64,000 nt of DNA from Amycolatopsis sp. 2-15 (lineage in GTDB: Bacteria; Actinomycetota; Actinomycetes; Mycobacteriales; Pseudonocardiaceae), in assembly GCF_030285625.1 (NCBI RefSeq), contig NZ_CP127294.1, positions 1,560,001-1,624,000 on the forward strand, written 5' to 3'. Positions within the stretch are counted from its first letter, which is position 1. Every line of letters starts with the position of its first letter. Below the pieces are notes generated by a model that saw only the letters and a program-made list of their open reading frames with translations, did not search any database and was not told the DNA's origin. The translations under genes and the position numbers were made by a program. This document shows, piece by piece, positions 17,067 through 23,468 of the stretch.

Positions 17067-17216
17067 TCAGCTCGAGCTCGCGGTGCCGACCGTGCCCGCC
17101 GAGCTCGGGCACCCCGCGGTGCCCACGCTGCCGAGGCAGAAGCTGCCGGCCTGCGCGTCGGAAAGCTGCTCGATCGTGAGCTCGGTCGTGGCCGGCTCGA
17201 AGATTTCCTCGTTCAT
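17067..17216 (-). CDS. RiPP precursor peptide 4 (49 residues)
   Basis: ATG 17216 has GGGAGGA before it. The leader is MNEEIFEPATTELTIEQL followed by SDAQAG. The likely core starts at SFCLG and continues SVGTAGCPSSAGTVG to a TASSS end, with two Cys, seven Ser and three Thr. It shares the C-[hydrophobic]-G-[ST]-x-G and GCPSSAG elements with peptides 1 and 3. The acidic leader and the AG cleavage site fit the C39 exporter. The spacing to the next precursor is 50 bases, and each precursor has its own ribosome-binding site. Confidence 0.86.
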   Translation of the reverse strand: MNEEIFEPATTELTIEQLSDAQAGSFCLGSVGTAGCPSSAGTVGTASSS

Positions 17217-17239
17217 TGCTTTTCCTCCCTGCTAGTACG

Positions 17240-17389
17240 TCAATGCGAGCTGACGGTGCCGTAGCTGCCGGCGCTGGAGGGGCAGCCGAACGTGCCGGCC
17301 GACCCGACGCACCAGCCGGCGCCGGTGGCGTCGGACAGCTCTTCGACGGTCAGTTCCTCGGTGAAGTCCTGCGTTTCCTGAATCTCCAT
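17240..17389 (-). CDS. RiPP precursor peptide 3 (49 residues)
   Basis: ATG 17389 with GAGAGGA upstream is chosen because it aligns with the starts of the sister peptides; the frame stays open further upstream with a Pro/Ala-rich sequence that is not precursor-like. The leader is MEIQETQDFTEELTVEEL followed by SDATGAG. The likely core starts WCVGSAGTFG and goes on CPSSAGSYGTVSSH, with two Cys, six Ser and two Thr. GCPSSAG and the spacing of Gly residues match peptide 4 closely, suggesting duplication followed by divergence of core positions. Confidence 0.87.
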   Translation of the reverse strand: MEIQETQDFTEELTVEELSDATGAGWCVGSAGTFGCPSSAGSYGTVSSH

Positions 17390-17402
17390 GACCGCGTTCC
17401 TC

Positions 17403-17561
17403 TCAGGACCAGCTGAAGGCGGTGCCGATGCACGCCGGGCAGGTGGTGGAGCTGATGGTGCCGCCGGTGTTGGTGGTACCGGCACCGGCGACCTCGCCGA
17501 GCTCCTCCACCGTGATGTCCTCGGCGAACGCCTGCTCGACCTGGTTGTCGAACTCGTTCAT
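17403..17561 (-). CDS. RiPP precursor peptide 2 (52 residues, divergent core)
   Basis: ATG 17561 has GAGGAG nine bases before it. The leader MNEFDNQVEQAFAEDITVEE, then LGEVAGAG, keeps the family motif and small-residue cleavage site. The core is the most unlike the others: it starts TTNTGGTISST and ends TCPACIGTAFSWS, with two Cys in CPAC, six Thr and four Ser. It lacks CPSSAG. A Thr-rich front half suggests many dehydrobutyrine or methyloxazole positions. It stops 13 bases before the start of peptide 3. Confidence 0.85.
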   Translation of the reverse strand: MNEFDNQVEQAFAEDITVEELGEVAGAGTTNTGGTISSTTCPACIGTAFSWS

Positions 17562-17602
17562 CTCGGTCTCCTCAAGTGTGTGGATCAGTGGTGTGGGACT
17601 GC

Positions 17603-17746
17603 TCAGCCGAAGCTGGACGCCGTGCCGGCGCTGGATGGGCAGCCCGCGCTGCCGATGCAGAAGGCGGTGCCGGCCGCGGTGGTTTCCACCAGCTCCTCGA
17701 CCTGCAGCTCCTCCACCGTCTCGACGATGTTCGTGTTTTCCTGCAT
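17603..17746 (-). CDS. RiPP precursor peptide 1 (47 residues)
   Basis: ATG 17746 has a near-consensus GGGAGGTGA ribosome-binding site, the best of the five. The leader is MQENTNIVETVEELQVEELV followed by ETTAAG, with a doubled EEL motif. The likely core starts at TAFCIG and continues SAGCPSSAGTASSFG, with two Cys, five Ser and two Thr. It is the first precursor after the small secreted gene at 17785-18018, 38 bases away. The shared C-[IVLF]-G-S-[AV]-G and CPSSAG elements define the core family together with peptides 3 and 4. Confidence 0.87.
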   Translation of the reverse strand: MQENTNIVETVEELQVEELVETTAAGTAFCIGSAGCPSSAGTASSFG

Positions 17747-17784
17747 TCCCTTCACCTCCCTTCAAGGCTAGAAGCGAATGGAAT

Positions 17785-18018
17785 TCACGCCTCGGGTTTG
17801 CAGGTGACAATGCCCAGGTTGCGACCAATGAAGCTGTACCGGTACAGGTATTCCCCGCCGTCGACACCGACGTAATCCCATTTCGCCAGCTCGAAGCCGA
17901 CGTACGCGTACTGCGTGCTGGGCACACATCTCGGAGGCGCCGGGACACTGGCCTCAGCAGCGGTAATACCGGATAAAACGGACACAACGACTAACGCGGC
18001 AACCAAAACAGTTCTCAT
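17785..18018 (-). CDS. Small secreted protein of unknown function heading the RiPP operon
   Basis: ATG 18018 follows a GGGGGG-rich ribosome-binding site; a GTG one codon earlier is also possible. The 77-residue protein has a signal peptide at 1-24 (VLVAALVVVSVLSGITAAEA) and a mature part of about 50 residues with two Cys (in PPRCVPS and VTCKPEA) that could form one disulfide. The mature sequence is rich in Tyr, Phe and Trp (YAYVGFELAKWDYVGVD). I do not recognise the family. It is on the same strand and 38 bases before precursor 1, so it may be co-transcribed; a self-protection protein acting outside the cell is one possibility. Confidence 0.7.
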   Translation of the reverse strand: MRTVLVAALVVVSVLSGITAAEASVPAPPRCVPSTQYAYVGFELAKWDYVGVDGGEYLYRYSFIGRNLGIVTCKPEA

Positions 18019-18153
18019 CACGCAAGCCCCCCCAGGCTTTTGATTCCCCAGTTTCGTGCTATTCGCTCTGAGCGATTCGCACAGGGGGAACGCTAAACCC
18101 AACACGGTAGGCAAGAGGAGGGTAAATCACACATGTCACCCGTCTGGAGTAGT

Positions 18154-18185
18154 TAGCTGACAGCTATCTTAGGATTCTCCTAGGG
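18154..18185. promoter_or_regulatory. Palindromes in the putative promoter region of the RiPP operon
   Basis: The 204 bases between the small secreted gene and the amidohydrolase gene are AT-richer than the surroundings. They hold TAGCTGACAGCTA (18154-18166), a palindrome around one central base, and CTTAGGATTCTCCTAGG (18169-18185), an imperfect inverted repeat of CTTAGGA and TCCTAGG; CCTTAAGG follows nearby. These are good candidates for regulator binding at the RiPP operon promoter. No clear -35/-10 pair could be fixed. Confidence 0.45.
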
Positions 18186-18222
18186 TTCCCTTAAGGTAGA
18201 TCAACTATGGGTGCTGAAGTGA

Positions 18223-19374
18223 CTACTCCTCGGCTACAGCGAGTACGGCCCGCGCGGCGAGGACGAGAGCCCGCCACCCGTCGGTGAGCGCGGCCGGCTC
18301 CGGAGCGAAGTCGGGTGAGTGGTTGGTGCCGCGCGTGCCGACGCCGAGCGTCCAGTAGCACAGCGGCACGGTCCCGCCGTCCGGCAGAGCGGCCAGGTGG
18401 CCGAAGTCCTCGGCCGCGGCCACGGGCGGCGTCCAGCCGACGCGGTCGGCCCCCAGTCCCGACAGGTGCGCCGCGCGCACGGCCAGCACGAGCTGGCGGT
18501 CGTTCGTGGTCGCCGGCGCCGAGCGCACCGTCACGACCTCGGGCTCCACGGGCGCGCCGGACGCGGCGGCCTCGGCCCGGCACACACGCTCGATCGCGGC
18601 CAGCGCCCGGGCCAGTGCCCCGTCGCTCGCCGCGCGCACGCTCACTCCGAGCTCCACGCGGTCCGGGATCACGTTCGCCGCGTCGCCCGCGTGCACCGAG
18701 CCGACCGTGACCACCACCGGGTCGGCCGGGTTCGTCTCGCGTGCCACCACCGACTGCAGGCGCACCACGAGGTGCGCGGCCAGGACGACGGGGTCCACGG
18801 CGAGGTGCGGCACGGCCGCGTGCCCGCCCCGGCCGTGCACGGTGATCGCCAGCTCGGCACACGGCGCGGTGATCTGCCCCGGCGAATGGCCCACCCGACC
18901 GACCGGCCCGGGCACAGCGTGCTGGGCCAGCAGCGCATCAGGCGCGCCGAACACGTCGTGCACCCCGTCGGCCACCATCGCCAGCGCGCCTTCGAGCGTC
19001 TCCTCGGCCGGCTGCCCGAGCACCACGACCCGGCCGCGCCACTCCGCACGCGTCGCCACGAGCTCACGAGCGGCACCGACCACGGCGGTCAGGTGCAGGT
19101 CGTGGCCGCAGGCGTGCATGGCGGAACCGCCGGCCGCGTACGGCAGACCGGTGCGCTCGGTCAGCGGCAACGCGTCCAGCTCGGTCCGCACCGCCACCGT
19201 CGGCCCGGCGCCGTTTTCGAACGCGGCGACCACGCCGTGGCCGCCGATTCCGCTACGCACGGTGAAACCCAGTGCGGTCAGCTCGCGAGCGAGCACGTCC
19301 GCCGTCCGCTTCTCCTCGCCGGCGAGCTCGGGGTGCGCGTGCAGGTCCTGGTAGAGCTCAAGCAGGTCCGTCAC
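18223..19374 (-). CDS. M20-type amidohydrolase / metallopeptidase
   Basis: The 383 residues belong to the M20D amidohydrolase group (hippurate hydrolase, AmhX and related), which hydrolyse N-acyl amino acids or small peptides with a metal centre. Metal-site motifs visible are HACGHD near residue 88, PAEE near 124 and a late HSPDF. The dimerisation lid is the section with GRGGHAAVPHLAVDPV and NVIPDRVELGVSVR. There is no signal peptide. GTG 19374 overlaps the response regulator stop by four bases, so it is the last gene of the exporter/two-component operon. Its substrate could be the signal or drug handled by that operon. Confidence 0.85.
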   Translation of the reverse strand: MTDLLELYQDLHAHPELAGEEKRTADVLARELTALGFTVRSGIGGHGVVAAFENGAGPTVAVRTELDALPLTERTGLPYAAGGSAMHACGHDLHLTAVVGAARELVATRAEWRGRVVVLGQPAEETLEGALAMVADGVHDVFGAPDALLAQHAVPGPVGRVGHSPGQITAPCAELAITVHGRGGHAAVPHLAVDPVVLAAHLVVRLQSVVARETNPADPVVVTVGSVHAGDAANVIPDRVELGVSVRAASDGALARALAAIERVCRAEAAASGAPVEPEVVTVRSAPATTNDRQLVLAVRAAHLSGLGADRVGWTPPVAAAEDFGHLAALPDGGTVPLCYWTLGVGTRGTNHSPDFAPEPAALTDGWRALVLAARAVLAVAEE

Positions 19375-19979
19375 AGCCAGCCCGCCTCCTCGGCGACGCG
19401 GTACGCGGCCACACGGTTGTCCACCTGCAGCTTGGTCAGCGCACTCGAGAGGTAGTTACGCACCGTGCCCTCGGCCAGCGACAGCCGCGCGCCGATTTCC
19501 GCGGGCCGCAGCCCCGCGCCGGACAGGCGCAGCACGTCCAGCTCCCGCTCGGTCAGCGGCGTCTCCCCGACGGCCAGTGCGTCGGCGGCGATCTCCGGGT
19601 CGACATGTCGACCGCCCGTGCAGACCTTCCGCACAGCGGTGATCAGGTCGTCGGGCGAGATGTTCTTGGTGACGAACCCGCGCACCCCGGCCCGCATCGC
19701 GCGGTGCAGGTAGCCGGGTTTGCCGTAGCTGGTGACCACGAGCAGCCCGCAGTCCAGCCCCTCGGCGCGCACGGCCTCGGCCACCTCGAGCCCCGACATC
19801 CGCGGCATGTCGATGTCCACCATGGCGCCGTCGGGGCGCTCGCGGCGGATGGCTTCCAGCGCGTCGGCGCCGTTGTCCACGGCCGCCACCACGTCGATGT
19901 CGTCGGCGAGGCTGAACACCGTGCGCAGCGATTCGCGCAGCAGGGCGTGGTCCTCGGCGAGCACGATCCGCAAGGTCAT
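19371..19979 (-). CDS. NarL/DesR-type response regulator
   Basis: The 202 residues form a receiver domain (1-120) with phospho-acceptor Asp55 (MVDIDMPRMSG) and acidic pocket AEDH near the N terminus, joined to a LuxR-type helix-turn-helix (about 140-202: LTERELDVLRLSGAGLRPAEIGARL). It is partnered with the kinase at 19976, which it overlaps by four bases. The nearest plausible target is its own operon, which encodes an ABC exporter, and possibly the RiPP promoter region 200 bases downstream. No target site can be assigned from sequence alone. Confidence 0.93.
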   Translation of the reverse strand: MTLRIVLAEDHALLRESLRTVFSLADDIDVVAAVDNGADALEAIRRERPDGAMVDIDMPRMSGLEVAEAVRAEGLDCGLLVVTSYGKPGYLHRAMRAGVRGFVTKNISPDDLITAVRKVCTGGRHVDPEIAADALAVGETPLTERELDVLRLSGAGLRPAEIGARLSLAEGTVRNYLSSALTKLQVDNRVAAYRVAEEAGWL

Positions 19980-21097
19980 GAGCTCTTCCTCGGCAGGTCA
20001 AGGGGCACGCGGGCGGTGAGCACGAAATCGCCGTCGACCTCGCCGTGCTCCAGCGTGCCGCGCACGGCGGCGAGCCGCTCGGCCAGGCCGGTGAGGCCGT
20101 GGCCGGCGCGGGTGCCGCCGGCGTGCGGGCGGTCGTTGCGGATCCGCACGAGGACGCACGAGGGGTCCCGCACGAACTCGACGCGGCAGTTCTCGGCGGC
20201 GCTGTGCCGCAGGATGTTGGTGCCGCCCTCGCGGATGGCCGAACCGATCGCCTCCGCGACGGGCCCGGGCAGTCCCTCGGGAACGGGATCGGCGATCACG
20301 CGGACACCGGCGAGGCTGAGGATCGACGACGTGCCGCGCAGCTCCTCGGCCAGACTCGGCTGGCGGTAGCCGGCGATCACCTTGCGCAGCTCGGTCACGG
20401 ACCCGCCGGCCAGCTCCGCGATCTGCACCAGTTGCGCGCGGGCGGCTTCGTGGTCGTTGTCCATCAGCCGCACGCCCAGCTCGGCCTTCAGCCGCACCAC
20501 CGACAGGCCGCGGCCCAGCACGTCGTGCAGGTCACGGGCGAAGCGCAGCCGCTCCTCGACCACCGCCATGCGGGCCAGCTCGTCGCGGTTGGCGTGGACT
20601 TCGGACGCGTAGGTGACGAGCAGCCCCATCCCCGCCAGCACCACGATCGTCACCAGCGACCGCAGCAGCACCTCGGCCACCGCGTACGCCGGCACCTGCA
20701 TCAACAGGGCAAGAGCGGCCGTGACGACCAGCACGACCAGCGGGAAGATCCAGCGCTTCAGCCCCGTGAGGCTGATCGCGGAGACACCGGCGACCAGCGA
20801 CGGCAGCGCCAGCCACGCGGGCCCGAAGGCCAGCAGCAGCGCGAACGCCAGGCTGGTCGCGATCGCGATGTCCACCAGGTGCTCGCCGCGGGCGGCGGAG
20901 CGGCGCACGACCGCCCAGACGATGCGTCCGGTGCCGGCCAGCACACCCGCGCCGGCCAGCACCGCGAAGAGCACGTCGAGCACCGGGGGGTGGGTGCTCA
21001 GCCACAGGAAGAAGGCCTCGACGGTGAACGCGGCGGTGGTCCCGAGGATCAGCAGCGCGACGACGCGGCCCAGTGTCCCGGGGTTCCACCGGTCCAC
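19976..21097 (-). CDS. DesK-type sensor histidine kinase
   Basis: The 373 residues have about five membrane helices in the first 165 residues, with no large extracellular domain, then a HisKA_3 dimerisation box with phospho-acceptor His191 (FARDLHDVLGRGLS) and an ATPase domain (REGGTNILRHSAAENC as N-box, AGHGLTGLAERL as G-box). Such kinases sense membrane state or envelope-active drugs. GTG 21097 is preceded by a strong AGGAGGAG. It is placed between the ABC permease (12 bases) and its response regulator (four-base overlap), an arrangement typical of peptide or drug resistance modules. Confidence 0.93.
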   Translation of the reverse strand: MDRWNPGTLGRVVALLILGTTAAFTVEAFFLWLSTHPPVLDVLFAVLAGAGVLAGTGRIVWAVVRRSAARGEHLVDIAIATSLAFALLLAFGPAWLALPSLVAGVSAISLTGLKRWIFPLVVLVVTAALALLMQVPAYAVAEVLLRSLVTIVVLAGMGLLVTYASEVHANRDELARMAVVEERLRFARDLHDVLGRGLSVVRLKAELGVRLMDNDHEAARAQLVQIAELAGGSVTELRKVIAGYRQPSLAEELRGTSSILSLAGVRVIADPVPEGLPGPVAEAIGSAIREGGTNILRHSAAENCRVEFVRDPSCVLVRIRNDRPHAGGTRAGHGLTGLAERLAAVRGTLEHGEVDGDFVLTARVPLDLPRKSS

Positions 21098-21109
21098 GTC
21101 TCCTCCTGC

Positions 21110-21967
21110 TCAGCCCGACCGCTTCGGGTCCCACTTGAAGAAGCGCTTGCCCAGGCCGAGGGAAACGCCGATCCAGGCACACAGTAGTCCCAGGGGCATA
21201 ACGCACGCCCTGAACGACTCCAGGAATCCGACCTGGTGCGGCAGCTGCGCCGTCGCCGGATTCGACGCGAAGTCGCGGCCGAGATACGCGGTGCGCAGGA
21301 TTTCCACGACCGAGCTCGACGGCAGGTACTGCACCGGCACCTGCAGGAAGTGCGGCATTTCGGACAGCGGGAAAACGATTCCGGACGCGAACATCATGAG
21401 GAACAGGAATGGCGTCACGATCCACGTGGACACCTCGCTGGTCGGCAGCAGACCCGACACCCCGATCGCGAGCACCGCGAACGTGAACGCCCCCAGCACC
21501 ACGCCGACCAGCAGCAACAGCGGGTTGGACGGCGCCGGCGCACCCAGGTACGTCAGCCCGAAAACGAGCAGCACCACGACCTGCGCGATGCTCGTGACCG
21601 AACCGCTCATCGCTTCGCCGGTCATGATGGCAGTGTCCGGCAAAGGCGTGCCGCGAAGGCGTTTGTAAATCAGTTTTCCGCGCCGGCTGGTCGCGGAGTT
21701 CACCACGTTGTAGACGATCCAGACGAGGACGAATCCCATCATCCCGGGCAGCAGGTACACGCCGCCGTCGACGCCGGCGATCTCGCCCTTGCCGTGCTGG
21801 CTGGCCGGCAATCCGATGCCGAGCCCGAGCGGAATGAGCACACCGGTGAGCGCGAATCCGAGATCGCGCCAGTGCACCTTCTGCGACAAGAGGAATTGCG
21901 ACCAGGTGTAGCGCCAGAAGCCGAGTGAACGGCGAGGTCCGGCGTACGCGGGGGCGATGGCGGTCAT
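21110..21967 (-). CDS. ABC-2 type exporter permease
   Basis: The 285 residues have six predicted membrane helices, among them VYLLPGMMGFVLVWIVYNVV, VVLLVFGLTYLGAP, VVLGAFTFAVLAIGVSGLL and PFLFLMMFASGIVFP. The ABC-2 family permeases of this type move drugs or peptides outwards together with a separate ATPase. Its ATG at 21967 overlaps the ATPase stop as TGATG. The neighbouring two-component genes suggest that expression responds to a membrane stress or ligand. Confidence 0.9.
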   Translation of the reverse strand: MTAIAPAYAGPRRSLGFWRYTWSQFLLSQKVHWRDLGFALTGVLIPLGLGIGLPASQHGKGEIAGVDGGVYLLPGMMGFVLVWIVYNVVNSATSRRGKLIYKRLRGTPLPDTAIMTGEAMSGSVTSIAQVVVLLVFGLTYLGAPAPSNPLLLLVGVVLGAFTFAVLAIGVSGLLPTSEVSTWIVTPFLFLMMFASGIVFPLSEMPHFLQVPVQYLPSSSVVEILRTAYLGRDFASNPATAQLPHQVGFLESFRACVMPLGLLCAWIGVSLGLGKRFFKWDPKRSG

Positions 21968-22884
21968 CAGCGCTCCTTCGCGGTGGTGGCGAGGGCGGCC
22001 TCGTCGGCCACCTTGAGGAAAACGTCTTCGAGCGAGTTGCGCCGGACCTCGAGGTCCGCGATGCGCGCGCCTGCGCGGGCGGCCCAGTCGAGCAGCCGGT
22101 GCAGGTCGGCCTGCGGGTCCGTGCTGCTCAGCTCGTAGTGGCGGCCGTCCTCCGACACCCCGGCCAGTTCGACCGGCACCGCCACCTCACTGACGAACGT
22201 GACCGTCGACCCGTGGTCGGCGCCGATCACCTCGTCCACGGACCCGTGCCGCATGATCCGCCCGCGGTCCATGATCGCCACGCGGTTCGCGAGGTACTGC
22301 GCTTCTTCCATGTAGTGCGTGGTCAGCAGGATCGCCATCCCGCCGGCGACCATGTTCTCCAGCACGTGCCACGTCCGCCGCCGCGCCTGCGGATCCAACC
22401 CCGTAGTGGGCTCGTCCAGGAACAACATCTCCGGCCGCCCCAACACCGCCAACGCCAGATCCAGCCGCCGCCGCTCACCCCCGGACAGCTTCCCGACGCG
22501 CGTACCCGCGACCTTCCCCAGATCCACCAGTTCGACGGCCTCGTCCACCGACATCGCATCCGCCGTGAACCTCCGCCACGCCCGAATGGACTCGACCACC
22601 GTCAAATCATCGAAGAACCCCGCCTCCTGCAACATGATCCCCACCCGCGGCGCCACCTTCTCGCGCTCGCTGGCCGGATCCACCCCGAACACCCTCACAC
22701 TCCCGGCCGACGGTCGCCGGTACCCCTCCAACACATCCATCGTCGACGTCTTGCCCGCACCGTTCGTCCCCAGCAACCCGAAGACCTCACCGGCCCGCAC
22801 CGTGAAACTCAACCCGTGCACCGCGACAAAGGACCCGTACTCGACCCTCAGCCCGTCCACCTCGACAACCACTTCCCTACCCAT
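21967..22884 (-). CDS. ABC exporter ATP-binding protein (DrrA type)
   Basis: The 305 residues, counted from ATG 22884 after AGGGTGGGGG, form one ATPase domain with Walker A GTNGAGKTS, signature LSGGERRRLDLAL, Walker B MLFLDEPTTGLD and the H-loop TTHYMEEA, then a C-terminal extension of about 90 residues as in daunorubicin-resistance ATPases. A start 14 codons upstream is possible but would add a Gly/Gln-rich stretch. It is the first gene of the five-gene operon running to 18223. Immunity to the neighbouring RiPP product is plausible from position, not shown. Confidence 0.92.
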   Translation of the reverse strand: MGREVVVEVDGLRVEYGSFVAVHGLSFTVRAGEVFGLLGTNGAGKTSTMDVLEGYRRPSAGSVRVFGVDPASEREKVAPRVGIMLQEAGFFDDLTVVESIRAWRRFTADAMSVDEAVELVDLGKVAGTRVGKLSGGERRRLDLALAVLGRPEMLFLDEPTTGLDPQARRRTWHVLENMVAGGMAILLTTHYMEEAQYLANRVAIMDRGRIMRHGSVDEVIGADHGSTVTFVSEVAVPVELAGVSEDGRHYELSSTDPQADLHRLLDWAARAGARIADLEVRRNSLEDVFLKVADEAALATTAKER

Positions 22885-23217
22885 GCCCCCACCCTGCTGC
22901 GCACCCCCCGCAGCCCGTAGACGCACACCTCACCAACGCACCGTGAATCCCCCACGCCCTCGGCATGACAAACATCATTTCCCCAGCTCAGCGCACCGGT
23001 CTGGACCACGCCGGGTCAGCACCAACCGCACCGTGGAGGGTCCGGGGGCCCATCCAGGAACAGTCACCAGCGGCACCGCGGGGCCCAGGAACGCAGCCAT
23101 GCAGGAACAGGCACCGCGGGGGTTCCGGGAGCCCAGCCATGCAGGAACGGTCACCAGTGGCACCGCGGGGGTCCGGGGGCTCGGCCCCCGGGAACAATGA
23201 CGACCGACAAACGGGAA
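22885..23217. repeat. Repeat-rich intergenic stretch before tRNA-Leu
   Basis: These 333 bases hold no convincing gene. Between 23055 and 23191 short units recur: GGAACAGTCACCAGCGGCAC and GGAACGGTCACCAGTGGCAC, a shorter middle unit, and CAGCCATGCAGGAAC at 23094 and again at 23134 (40-base period). The block ends in a hairpin at 23173-23191 with arms CCGGGGGC and GCCCCCGG around TCG. A closely similar hairpin is at 60789-60809 near tRNA-Ile. Confidence 0.7.
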
Positions 23218-23247
23218 AGAGGCTGGTCGCGCTAGCGACCAGCCTCT
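23218..23247 (-). terminator. Terminator of tRNA-Leu
   Basis: A perfect 13-base inverted repeat, AGAGGCTGGTCGC and GCGACCAGCCTCT, closes on the four-base loop GCTA. On the minus strand it comes nine bases after the tRNA-Leu gene and is followed by a short pyrimidine-rich run (CTTTCCCGTTTG). Confidence 0.85.
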
Positions 23248-23255
23248 GAACACGG

Positions 23256-23338
23256 TGGGCGAGGAGGGAGTTGAACCCTCACGTCCTTTCGGACACACGG
23301 ACCTGAACCGTGCGCGTCTGCCATTCCGCCACTCGCCC
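23256..23338 (-). tRNA. tRNA-Leu (anticodon CAG)
   Basis: Read on the minus strand, the acceptor arms are GGGCGAG and CTCGCCC, the anticodon arm is CACGG-TTCAGGT-CCGTG with CAG at the centre, there is a long variable arm (GTGTCCGAAAGGAC) as expected for a leucine tRNA, and the T arm contains GGGTTCAACTCCC. CCA is not encoded. A leucine tRNA next to fhaA also occurs at this place in mycobacteria and marks the left limit of the conserved region. Confidence 0.95.
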
Positions 23339-23468
23339 GAGTTGCTTCTCTCTGACAGCCAGCAAAGCGTAGCAGGGGGTTTTCACAGGTTTCAGCGGGG
23401 GTCGTGTCGAGGCTTCCTCTCCCGGATAGGATCGGTCCGGAAGCACACGTGCGAGGAGGTCACCCCAG

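Noticed and set aside
16873..17746. Reading the precursors as classical macrocyclic thiopeptides
   Set aside because: Only one SpaB_C-type protein is present and it pairs with the glutamylation half. The cores are Gly-rich with few Cys, not the dense Cys/Ser cores of known thiopeptides.
23055..23191. CRISPR array
   Set aside because: The units are few, of unequal length and without unique spacers of constant size, and no cas genes are near.
23256..23338. tRNA-Leu as attachment site of an integrated element carrying the RiPP cluster
   Set aside because: No integrase gene and no second copy of the tRNA 3' end were found in the first 23 kb.
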